Assembly: GCA_946186505.1 (NCBI GenBank)
Contig: CAMHNI010000010.1
Coordinates: 22,615 to 86,614 of the forward strand
Source of the DNA: an uncultured Prevotellaceae bacterium
GTDB taxonomy: Bacteria; Bacteroidota; Bacteroidia; Bacteroidales; Bacteroidaceae
DNA length: 64,000 bases
Direction: 5' to 3'
Shown here: piece by piece, positions 51,537 through 61,100 of the stretch
Position numbering within the stretch: position 1 is the stretch's first letter
Layout of the letters: the number at the start of each line of letters is the position of its first letter
The notes under the pieces: model-generated
The model's input: the letters and a program-made list of their open reading frames with translations, nothing else
Databases searched by the model: none
What the model was told of the DNA's origin: nothing
Position numbers and translations under genes: made by a program

Positions 51537-53006
51537 CTACCCTACTGTACCCTCCAATGACACACTGAGCAGTTTCTGCGCCTCTACGGCAAACTCCATC
51601 GGAAGTTTCTGAAGGACTTCCTTGGTATAGCCGTTGACTATCAGTCCGACTGCCTGTTCAGTGGGTATGCCACGCTGGTTGCAATAGAACAACTGGTCCT
51701 CGCTGATTTTCGACGTTGTGGCCTCATGTTCAAAGATGGCCGTGTCATTATGGACATCCATATAGGGGAAAGTATGGGCGCCACAGTCACTGCCTAACAG
51801 CAGCGAGTCGCAACTGGAGTAGTTACGGGCATTCTCAGCAGTGGCGGCAGCACGGACAAGTCCTCTGTACGAGTTCTGCGAATGACCGGCACTGATGCCT
51901 TTAGAGATAATAGTGCTGCGCGTGTTCTTGCCGATGTGTATCATTTTCGTGCCAGTATCCGCCACCTGATAGTTATTGGTAACGGCAACACTGTAGAACT
52001 CAGCTATGCTGTTGTCTCCTCTTAACACACACGACGGGTACTTCCACGTGACGGCAGAACCGGTCTCTACCTGCGTCCACGACAGTTTGGAGCCTTCACC
52101 GCGCAAATCGCCGCGTTTGGTAACGAGGTTCAGCACACCTCCCTTACCATGCTCGTCGCCCGGATACCAGTTCTGGACGGTGGAATACTTCACTTCAGCA
52201 CGATTCATAACTATAATCTCGACGATGGCGGCATGCAACTGGTTTTCGTCACGCATGGGAGCCGTACAGCCCTCCAGATAGGAAACGTAGGAATCATCGT
52301 CAGCCACGATAAGCGTGCGTTCAAACTGACCGGTATTCCGCGCGTTGATACGGAAATAGCTGCTCAGCTCCATGGGGCAGCGCACACCCTTGGGAATATA
52401 CACAAACGACCCGTCACTGAACACAGCCGAGTTCAGTGCTGCGAAATAATTGTCACGGTAGGGGACAACCGTACCCAGATACTTACGCACCAATTCGCCG
52501 TGCTCTTTCACAGCTTCACCGATGGAGCAGAAGATGACCCCCTTCTCACGCAGTTTCTCTTTGAACGTGGTCTTGACCGACACGCTGTCCATGATGGCGT
52601 CAACGGCAGTATTGCCGCTCAGCGCAAGCCGCTCTTCGAGAGGGATGCCTAACTTGTCGAACGTCTTCTCAAGTTCCGGGTCAATCCCGTTCCCGTTTCC
52701 GTTCCCGTTCCCGTTTCCGTTTTTCGCCGTCGGGTCAGCGTAGTATGAGATAGCCTGATAGTCTATGGGCGGCAGCGTGAGGTGCCCCCACGTCGGCTCC
52801 GACTGCTGCTGCCAGTAGCGAAAAGCCCTCAGACGGAAGTCGAGCATCCAGTCCGGCTCACCCTTCTTCTTCGAGATCAGGCGGACTACGTTCTCATTCA
52901 GTCCTTGCTCGATTATTTCTGTGTGGACATCAGTCGTAAAGCCGAACTCATACTTCTGTTCGGCGATTTGTCTGACCAATTCTTTGTCGTTGTTGTTTTC
53001 TGCCAT
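51537..53006 (-). CDS. sufB: Fe-S cluster assembly protein SufB
   Basis: [70 protein letters not shown]. Confidence 0.97.
   Translation of the reverse strand: MAENNNDKELVRQIAEQKYEFGFTTDVHTEIIEQGLNENVVRLISKKKGEPDWMLDFRLRAFRYWQQQSEPTWGHLTLPPIDYQAISYYADPTAKNGNGNGNGNGNGIDPELEKTFDKLGIPLEERLALSGNTAVDAIMDSVSVKTTFKEKLREKGVIFCSIGEAVKEHGELVRKYLGTVVPYRDNYFAALNSAVFSDGSFVYIPKGVRCPMELSSYFRINARNTGQFERTLIVADDDSYVSYLEGCTAPMRDENQLHAAIVEIIVMNRAEVKYSTVQNWYPGDEHGKGGVLNLVTKRGDLRGEGSKLSWTQVETGSAVTWKYPSCVLRGDNSIAEFYSVAVTNNYQVADTGTKMIHIGKNTRSTIISKGISAGHSQNSYRGLVRAAATAENARNYSSCDSLLLGSDCGAHTFPYMDVHNDTAIFEHEATTSKISEDQLFYCNQRGIPTEQAVGLIVNGYTKEVLQKLPMEFAVEAQKLLSVSLEGTVG
52686..52721 (-). repeat. Six hexamer units (CCCGTT/TCCGTT on +) encoding (Asn-Gly)6 in sufB
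   Basis: CCCGTT CCCGTT TCCGTT CCCGTT CCCGTT TCCGTT; translation NGNGNGNGNGNG. Confidence 0.93.
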
Positions 53007-53023
53007 AGTCGTAAATCAAGGTG

Positions 53024-53031
53024 CAAAGTTA
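53024..53031 (-). promoter_or_regulatory. sufB -7 element (TAACTTTG)
   Basis: caaagtta on + strand, 18 bp upstream of sufB. Confidence 0.5.
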
Positions 53032-53116
53032 GTGCAATTCGGGCGAAAAGCGCCATTTTAAGTGTTAATCTAACAAAAATAATCCGTTTCAAGCCGCTGA
53101 AACGGGATTTTCTTCT

Positions 53117-53124
53117 TACCTTTG
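53117..53124 (+). promoter_or_regulatory. cysS -7 element (TACCTTTG)
   Basis: 32 bp upstream of the cysS ATG. Confidence 0.55.
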
Positions 53125-53155
53125 CAACTCATAAACGTTTAATATAGTAAATGCT

Positions 53156-54649
53156 ATGGTAGAATCAAGACTGGTTATCTATAATACGCTGACGCGCCAG
53201 AAGGAGCGCTTCGAGCCGTTGAACGCCCCCAATGTGGGCATGTATGTGTGTGGTCCAACTGTCTATGGCGACCCACATCTGGGACACGCCCGCCCTGCCA
53301 TCACCTTCGACTTGGTGTTCCGCTACCTGAAGCACTTAGGCTACAAGGTGAGGTACGTGCGTAACATCACCGACGTGGGCCACTTGGAGCACGATGCCGA
53401 CGAGGGCGAGGACAAGATTGCCAAGAAGGCACGCCTGGAGCAGTTGGAGCCGATGGAGATTGCCCAGTACTACACCAACCGCTACCATCAGTATATGGAC
53501 GCACTGAACGTGCTGCGACCCTCAATCGAGCCCCATGCTACGGGCCATATCATTGAGCAGCAGCAGCTGGTGCAGCAGATTCTCGACCGAGGCTTCGCCT
53601 ACGAGTCGAACGGCTCCATCTACTTCGACATCGAGGCATATAATAAGAAGCACAAGTACGGCATCCTCAGCGGCCGATCGCTTGAGAACATCAAGGACGA
53701 GAGCCGCGAGCTGGCCGGCGTAGGCGAGAAGCGCAACCAGGCCGACTTCGCCCTGTGGAAGAAGGCACAGCCTGAGCACATCATGCGCTGGCCCTCACCC
53801 TGGAGCGACGGATTCCCTGGCTGGCACTGCGAATGCACGGCGATGGGCCGCAAGTACCTCGGCGAGGAGTTCGACATTCACGGCGGCGGTATGGACCTCG
53901 TCTTCCCCCATCACGAGTGCGAGATTGCACAGGCCGTGGCCGCGATGGGGCATCAGGCTGTGAAGTACTGGATGCACAACAACATGCTGACAATCAACGG
54001 CCAGAAGATGGGTAAGTCGTACAACAACTTCATCACGCTCGAGCAGTTCTTCACGGGCAACCACCCGCTGCTTGAGAAAGCCTACTCACCGATGACCATA
54101 CGCTTCTTCGTGCTCTCCGCCCACTACCGCGGCACCGTCGATTTCTCCAACGAAGCCCTCGTAGCCGCAGAACGCGGCCTCGAAAAGCTGATGAACGCCA
54201 TCGCCGACTTAGACCGCATTGCGGTTTCCCCGCAATGTGACGCCGAAACAGAAAAAGTGGTAAAAAACCTCCGCGAGAAATGCTACGACGCCATGAACGA
54301 CGACTTCGCCACCCCGCAGGTTATCAGCCACCTCTTCGAGGCTTGCACCACCATCAACAAACTCGTTGATCACAAAGCTACCATCTGCGCCGACTGCCTG
54401 AAGGAACTGAAGGAGGTGATGCACCTCTTCGCCGAGGACATCCTCGGACTGAAGGCAGAGAAATCAGGAACCAACGAAGCTCGTGAAGAAGCCTTCGGCA
54501 AGGTCGTCGATATGGTGCTCGACCTGCGTGCCAAGGCCAAGGCCGCCAAGGACTGGGCCACCAGCGACCAGATTCGCGACGCCCTCGCCGCTGCCGGCTT
54601 TGAAGTGAAGGACACCAAGGACGGTGTCACCTGGAAGCTGAACAAATAA
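53156..54649 (+). CDS. cysS: Cysteinyl-tRNA synthetase
   Basis: [62 protein letters not shown] (KMSKS-like). Confidence 0.97.
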   Translation: MVESRLVIYNTLTRQKERFEPLNAPNVGMYVCGPTVYGDPHLGHARPAITFDLVFRYLKHLGYKVRYVRNITDVGHLEHDADEGEDKIAKKARLEQLEPMEIAQYYTNRYHQYMDALNVLRPSIEPHATGHIIEQQQLVQQILDRGFAYESNGSIYFDIEAYNKKHKYGILSGRSLENIKDESRELAGVGEKRNQADFALWKKAQPEHIMRWPSPWSDGFPGWHCECTAMGRKYLGEEFDIHGGGMDLVFPHHECEIAQAVAAMGHQAVKYWMHNNMLTINGQKMGKSYNNFITLEQFFTGNHPLLEKAYSPMTIRFFVLSAHYRGTVDFSNEALVAAERGLEKLMNAIADLDRIAVSPQCDAETEKVVKNLREKCYDAMNDDFATPQVISHLFEACTTINKLVDHKATICADCLKELKEVMHLFAEDILGLKAEKSGTNEAREEAFGKVVDMVLDLRAKAKAAKDWATSDQIRDALAAAGFEVKDTKDGVTWKLNK

Positions 54650-54674
54650 TACTATACCCATATTATTGTAGCGT

Positions 54675-55367
54675 ATGAAAGAGAATCGGATCATTGCATC
54701 GGCCCTCATTGCTGTGGGCATCGTATGTTTGGGTTGGTTTATCAAGGCTGGCATTGACAATTTCGCCAACAAAGACCGTAAGGTAACCGTTAAGGGACTG
54801 GCTGAGCGTGAGGTCCCTGCCGACAAAGTTACATGGAGTATCGGCACAAAGGTAACGGGCAATGACCTGCCTATACTCTATGAAAGCATCAACATCCAGA
54901 CCGACAAGATCAAGAAATTCCTGCGACAGAACGGACTTGACGAGAAGGAGATCACAGTGAATCCCCCTACGATAAGTGACCTGGAAGCCCGCGAATGGGG
55001 GGATAACCAGAAGAACTTCCGCTATATCGTCAACACCACGATTACCATCGCTACCAATAAAGTGGCTGAGGTGAACAAAGCCATCTTCAAACAAGCAGAG
55101 TTGCTGAAGCAGGGGGTGGCCATCGAGAACAGCGACCCTCAATATGAGTATGCCTCGTTCCAACAGATGAAGCCGGAGATGATGGCCGAAGCCATCAAGA
55201 ATGCCCAGAAGACGGCAGAGCAGTTTGCAGAGGCCAGCAAATCTGAATTAGGACAGATACAAACGGCAGGCCAAGGGCAGTTTGAGATAGAGGATCGTGA
55301 CCAGAACACACCCTACATCAAGAAACTCCGGGTAGTGACCACCATCACCTACTCGCTCAAGGACTAA
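54675..55367 (+). CDS. SIMPL-domain (DUF541) protein
   Basis: [57 protein letters not shown]. Confidence 0.85.
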   Translation: MKENRIIASALIAVGIVCLGWFIKAGIDNFANKDRKVTVKGLAEREVPADKVTWSIGTKVTGNDLPILYESINIQTDKIKKFLRQNGLDEKEITVNPPTISDLEAREWGDNQKNFRYIVNTTITIATNKVAEVNKAIFKQAELLKQGVAIENSDPQYEYASFQQMKPEMMAEAIKNAQKTAEQFAEASKSELGQIQTAGQGQFEIEDRDQNTPYIKKLRVVTTITYSLKD

Positions 55368-55413
55368 CCCGAAGCATGGCCATTGGCCTTTATTGTTTTT
55401 TAAGTATTCAGAT

Positions 55414-55444
55414 TTTGTCATCCGTATTATAATTGTTACCTTTG
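55414..55444 (+). promoter_or_regulatory. Promoter for kduI: TTTG (55414-55417), 19-bp spacer, TACCTTTG (55437-55444)
   Basis: Same spacing and elements as the GH2 promoter. Confidence 0.7.
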
Positions 55445-55468
55445 CACGCAAACTAATCGCAACTACTG

Positions 55469-56311
55469 ATGAAAACGAACTACGAGATACGCTACGCGAC
55501 CAATCCCGAAGACGCACGGCGATACGACACGGCACGGCTGCGGCGTGACTTTCTCATCGAAGGCCTTTTCGCTGCCGACACAGTAAACATGGTCTATTCC
55601 ATGTACGACCGCATGATCGTCGGCGGAGCCATGCCTGTCGGCGAGCAGCTGACGTTAGAGGCCATCGACCCGCTGAAGACCAAGTGGTTCACAGAGCGCC
55701 GCGAGGTTGGCGTCTATAATGTAGGCGGTCCCGGCAAGGTGGTCATCGGCGATGACACCTACAGTCTCGGCTTCAAGGAAGCACTTTACATTGGCCGTGG
55801 CAACCGCAGCGTGGTGTTTGTCAGCGACAGTCCGGATAATCCCGCCAAGTTCTACTTCAACTCTGCAACGGCACATGCCGCCTACCCCTGCCGTAAGGTA
55901 ACCAAACAGGACGCTGTGGTTGCGCACATGGGCAGCCTGGAGATGTCCAATGAGCGCAACATCAACAAGATGCTGGTCAATCAGGTGCTGCCCACCTGCC
56001 AGCTGCAGATGGGCATGACAGAACTCTCGCCAGGCTCAGTATGGAACACCATGCCGGCTCACGTCCATTCACGCCGGATGGAAGCCTATTTCTACTTCGA
56101 GCTGCCGGAAGACCAGGCTGTCTGCCACTTCATGGGCGAGCCACAGGAGACACGCCACATCTGGATGCGTAACGAGCAGGCCGTTCTGTCACCCGAATGG
56201 AGTATCCACAGCGCCGCCGCCACCCATAACTACACGTTTGTCTGGGGGATGGCTGGCGAGAACCTTGACTACGGCGATCAGGATTTCAGCAATATAACTG
56301 ACTTGAAATAA
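55469..56311 (+). CDS. kduI: 5-dehydro-4-deoxy-D-glucuronate isomerase
   Basis: YDTARLRRDFLIEGLF; VYSMYDRMIVGGAMP; WNTMPAHVHSRRMEAYFYFELP. Confidence 0.96.
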   Translation: MKTNYEIRYATNPEDARRYDTARLRRDFLIEGLFAADTVNMVYSMYDRMIVGGAMPVGEQLTLEAIDPLKTKWFTERREVGVYNVGGPGKVVIGDDTYSLGFKEALYIGRGNRSVVFVSDSPDNPAKFYFNSATAHAAYPCRKVTKQDAVVAHMGSLEMSNERNINKMLVNQVLPTCQLQMGMTELSPGSVWNTMPAHVHSRRMEAYFYFELPEDQAVCHFMGEPQETRHIWMRNEQAVLSPEWSIHSAAATHNYTFVWGMAGENLDYGDQDFSNITDLK

Positions 56312-56346
56312 CTCCAAACTTACAAACTAATAAACTTAAAAGAATT

Positions 56347-57150
56347 ATGACAAACATGTTTTCATTAGAGGGTAAGAACGCCTGGATTACCGGCGCTTCC
56401 TATGGTATCGGTTTCAACATTGCCAAGGCATTCGTGGCCGCTGGTGCCAAGACTATCATCTTTAACGACATCAACGAAGCCGCCCTGCAGCGCGGCTTGG
56501 ACAACTACAAGGAAGCCGGCATCCAGAATGTGAAGGGCTACGTCTGCGACGTTACCGACGAAGAGGCCGTGAAGAACCTGGTAAACAAGATTCACGAGGA
56601 AGTGGGACAGATTGACATCCTGGTCAACAACGCCGGCATCATCAAGCGCATCCCCATGCACGAGATGAAGCGTGCCGAGTTCCAGCAGGTCATCGACATC
56701 GACCTCGTCGGACCGTTCATCTGCAGCAGCGCCGTCATTCCTGAGATGATGGAGCGCCGAGAGGGTAAGATTATTAACATCTGCTCGATGATGTCTGAAC
56801 TGGGCCGCGAGACTGTCAGTGCCTACGCTGCTGCCAAGGGTGGTCTGAAGATGCTCACGCGCAACATCTGCTCGGAATACGGTGAGTACAACATCCAGTG
56901 TAACGGCATCGGGCCGGGCTACATCGCCACGCCGCAGACCGCTCCGCTACGCGAGCGCCAGCCTGACGGCTCACGTCATCCGTTCGACTCGTTCATCTGT
57001 GCCAAAACACCTGCCGGCCGTTGGCTCGACCCGTCAGAACTCGGCGGTCCTGCCGTGTTCCTCGCTTCGCACGCCTCTGACGCCGTCAACGGCCATGTGC
57101 TCTATGTTGACGGAGGTATCTTAGCCTATATCGGCAAGCAGCCTAAGTAA
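56347..57150 (+). CDS. kduD: 2-dehydro-3-deoxy-D-gluconate 5-dehydrogenase (KduD-like SDR)
   Basis: NAWITGASYGIGFNIAKAF; NNAGIIKRIPMHEM; YAAAKGGLKMLTR; paired with kduI. Confidence 0.92.
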   Translation: MTNMFSLEGKNAWITGASYGIGFNIAKAFVAAGAKTIIFNDINEAALQRGLDNYKEAGIQNVKGYVCDVTDEEAVKNLVNKIHEEVGQIDILVNNAGIIKRIPMHEMKRAEFQQVIDIDLVGPFICSSAVIPEMMERREGKIINICSMMSELGRETVSAYAAAKGGLKMLTRNICSEYGEYNIQCNGIGPGYIATPQTAPLRERQPDGSRHPFDSFICAKTPAGRWLDPSELGGPAVFLASHASDAVNGHVLYVDGGILAYIGKQPK

Positions 57151-57159
57151 GCATTTTCG

Positions 57160-57196
57160 CCTGATTGTGGTTTAACGCTTGTAAACCACAATCAGG
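57160..57196. terminator. Perfect 15-bp-stem hairpin between convergent kduD and ribD (no clear T-tract)
   Basis: CCTGATTGTGGTTTA-acgcttg-TAAACCACAATCAGG; the right arm contains ribD 3' codons. Confidence 0.65.
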
Positions 57197-58113
57197 TTGT
57201 CGTCATAGAGTTCACGACTTTTTACTTTAGCATTGGCCGGCAGTTGTGGTACACGTGTACCGCCGCTGACGGCCAGTTTCAGATTAGTCTCTACGCGGAT
57301 TTCGTCCCACAGGTTCTGGACGAGAAACGACTGGAGCGTCTTGGCACCGCCCTCGACGATGAGCGACTGCAGTCCGTGGGCATGCAGACTTTCCAGGTTC
57401 AGAGGATGCAGGCGGTCGATGACCAGTTTCTTGGGATTGTTGCCCCGCCACTCACGGACGGTCAGCTGCGGGTGCTCACGGTCGGCGGTGACGCGCCCTA
57501 CGAGGATGGCATCCTCCTCGGCCCGCAGCTTGTGGCTGAGCATACGGGTGAACGGCGACGAGATCGACAGCGGCTGTCCGTTATCGTCGATGAAGCCGTT
57601 GGCCGTCTGCGCCCATTTCAGGATGATGTACGGGCGTTGCTCCCTGTGGAAGGTGAAGAAACGGCGGTTCAGCTGACGGCATTCTTCTTCGAGCACGCCG
57701 ACTTTGACATCAATGCCCGCCTCCTGCAGTCGGCGGATGCCGCGGCCCTGTACCTCGGCAAACTCGTCCTTGCACCCCACAACCACGCGGCGCACCCCCT
57801 TCCTTATTATCAGGTCGGCGCAGGGAGGTGTCTTGCCGTAGTGCGAACAGGGTTCTAAAGACACATAGACCGTAGCTTCCGGCAGCAGGGGCTCATCTTC
57901 GGGTCTGACTGACGCGAAAGCGTTCACCTCGGCATGTCCTTCGCCACAGCGCACGTGGTAGCCTTCGCCGATAATCCTGCCTTCAGCACTCACTATGACA
58001 GCCCCCACCATCGGGTTGGGCTTCGCGTTCTGCCAGCCGTTACGAGCTATCTGCAGGCAACGCCGCATGTATCTCTCGTCTTCTGTCTCTGTTCTCATTT
58101 GATGGTTATTCAT
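57172..58113 (-). CDS. ribD: Bifunctional diaminohydroxyphosphoribosylaminopyrimidine deaminase/reductase
   Basis: MRRCLQIARNGWQNAKPNPMVGAVIV; GEGHAEVNAF; VSLEPCSHYGKTPPCADLII; LKWAQTANGFID. Confidence 0.95.
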   Translation of the reverse strand: MNNHQMRTETEDERYMRRCLQIARNGWQNAKPNPMVGAVIVSAEGRIIGEGYHVRCGEGHAEVNAFASVRPEDEPLLPEATVYVSLEPCSHYGKTPPCADLIIRKGVRRVVVGCKDEFAEVQGRGIRRLQEAGIDVKVGVLEEECRQLNRRFFTFHREQRPYIILKWAQTANGFIDDNGQPLSISSPFTRMLSHKLRAEEDAILVGRVTADREHPQLTVREWRGNNPKKLVIDRLHPLNLESLHAHGLQSLIVEGGAKTLQSFLVQNLWDEIRVETNLKLAVSGGTRVPQLPANAKVKSRELYDDNLIVVYKR

Positions 58114-61100
58114 TATTTCTGAATGTATTTCTTTCCTTGGCTGATGTTTACACCCCGCTGAGGGCTTTTCTGCCTGATGCCCTGAAGGCTGTAGGTCACG
58201 GACGGCATATCACCGGCTTTCGCCTGACTGATGCCCAGTGACGTGGCGGGCGTTACGCGACGACCTAACACCCCCTGTTGGCTAATGGCTTGCACACTGA
58301 TGTTCTGGCCAGTGGTGTAGGGCGCGCTCTCGTCGGTAGTAACGGTTGCCTGGCCATCGGCGACAACAAGGTAGCAGGCGGCCTGGCCCGTATGGTCCTT
58401 CCACGTCAGACGGTCAGCCGTGACGGTCATCTGCGGTGCGTTCAAGATACGGCCGGCATCGTCGGCATCCCACTGGTCGGTCCCACCGAGTACGTTCTTA
58501 ACAGTGTATGTGGCAGCCTCAGCCTCGGTAAGCACGGCCTTGCTCGTGACGGTCTTGCCATCGGCGGTAAAGGAGGTCTTACGCTTCGACAGGTCAACAG
58601 CCTGACCTGCGGCATCCATCGTGTTATACTCTGCCATCTGGACAGGCAACCCGCTCATGTCACGCCATCCGGCGGGGGTGACGCTGACGTTCTCTGACAG
58701 ACGGGTGTCGATGAACGACACCTTCGGCGTGTCGCCCCAGGGACGGCCAAGGTCGGTAGTAGCACTCGTCAGGCTGGTGGTGATGTAGGCATCGCGGAAG
58801 ACGTAGCCCCACTGTGGGTTGATGTGCGAGGGGGCGGTGATGACGTTCGTCGTGTTCGTCAGTTCCAACGTGTCACGGTCGAAATAGACGTCGCCAGCGT
58901 TGTAGATGAAGTCGGTAGTTCCGCTGATGCGGCATTCACGGACAAGGTGCCGCTGGCCGCTTTTGCCCGTGCGGTAGGTATCCTGCCAGCCCTCGATGCA
59001 ACACTGCGTAACGCTGATGCGGTCGCCCAAGGTGTAGAGTGCCAAAGCCTGCTCGCCGCTGCCGAAGGTATTGCGGATGGTCAGGTTGTCAAGGCTCACA
59101 TCGTTGGCATTGACATACACGGTAGCTGTCTTGCCGAGGTTGCCGTTGTAGGACTTGCTTTTGTTGTCAGTGATGATGACCTGGTCACGCCCTTGTCCGG
59201 TCAGGTGGATGAACGGTTTGTTAATCTCCACATGCTCGTTATACGTTCCTGCCTTAATAAAGATATAGCAAGGTGAATCCTTCGCAGCTTTCTGTTCGGC
59301 ATCGCTGACGGCTGCGCTGATGGTCTGGAAGGCACTGACGTCCGTCGGATCTACCGTGGCATTGAAAACGTTATGCTTCTCCACCGCAGGAGCCTTTTTG
59401 TAGGGTGTCAGGTCAATGGTGCCGTCGGCCACGCCGTTGAGGAACTCTTCCAAGTTGGAATAGCCGCTTGCGGTGAGCCTGTAACCGTCGGAGGCATCGT
59501 TGGGATTAAGCCCCACCGACAGCTCGTAGTCGTCGGGCATACCGTCCTGGTCGGAGTCCTTCATCAGCTGTTCGTCCTCGCCCATACCGAGCCACGGCCA
59601 CATCGTCGTCTTGACGGTCTGGCCCGTAGCCTCGTCCAAGACAAAGAACTCGTCATGCTGCGAGAGGACGATGTCTGAGGGTGAGTCGATGATGCCATAC
59701 TTGCCCAGCACGCCGCCATACTTCGGATCCTGGGTTCCGGCAGCCTCGGCTAACAGACGGCGGTCCACCTCGTCATAGCGGGGCAGAGAGGCACCTGCCT
59801 GTTGCGTGACACTGCGGTAAGCCTCGTCGGCCGTCTCGTATTCCAGCCCGCTCAACGAGTATGGCAGTTCGGTAAGCAGTGCCTTGTCAGCCACGGACTG
59901 CGAAGGCGACACCGACCAAAAGTTCATGGCCCGCGAGGCATTGTCGCTGACGAAACCGTAGTAGTTGTCGGCGTTCACTTTCTGCAGTTCGGCGTTCGTC
60001 CAAATGTTCGATGACGGTGCCCAGCGGCTCGACAGTTCAAATTTGTTCCCCTTCAGATACCACTCTCCCAGTTCATTGATGTTGCTGCCTGTACCCGACA
60101 CAAAGTAGCGGTGGCTGGCAGTGTTCTGCTTCGACTGGGGGCCCGGACGGAAGTAGTTGTTAATCATATACACACGGTTGTAGTAGTCATCACCTGTCAC
60201 CGTACACTCACCGCCATAGACAGAGTTGTTTTTCCCAAAGTTAAAGATGACGTTATTGGCAAACTCATTATCTACCCGGCGGTCGTTGGTGCTGGGGCGT
60301 GCACCGTTGAAACGCGGCATGCGGCTCATGCAGTTGCTGACTAAGCAGTGGTGCATGGTGCCGTGCTCGCCACCCCACTGCATGGCGTACGAGCGTTCGC
60401 CCTTCACGTTCTTCGAGTAGTACAGCCCCTCGGCCGATATACACCACTGCAGGGTCGTGGAATCGGTGTCGTAGAGGGTCAGGTTCTCTTCCATCGACCA
60501 CGAGAACGAGCAGTGGTCGAGCACGATATGGTGGGTGTTCTCTACGTCTAACGGCGACATGCTGCTGTTGGGCAGGTCGCCAGCACGGAAGCGGATGTGT
60601 CGGATGATGATGTTCGGCTGGTTCAGCTTCATCTGGTAGCCTGCTATACAGATGCCGCCGCCGGGAGCCGTCTGTCCGGCAATGGTGATGTTGGGGTGGT
60701 TCAGCGACAGCTTCGACGTCAGGTAGATGGTACCGCAGGTGCGGAAGAGTATGGTACGAGGCGTGTCGTCACCCGTCTTCAGCGCCCAGCGCAGGGTGCC
60801 TTCCACAAGGGCGTTGTCCGGACAGTCATCGGTGCGGGTGACATAATAGACGCGGGCCCCGCGATTGTCGGTCATGCGGCCGCCGGTAGTAAAGCGACCG
60901 TAGCCCTCGGCACCAGGGAAGGCTATGAGGTCGGACTTGTAGTTGTCAATCATGGCAAACACGGCGTTGACCGTCTGGTCGCTGTCCAACGTGAATGTAT
61001 ATTGTGCCGATGTTGATAGTTCCTTGCCGTCACCGTCCACCCAGCACACGAAGTAGTGGCCTTTGGCGGCGGTGGCCGTCAGCGTCAATACCGTACCGGC

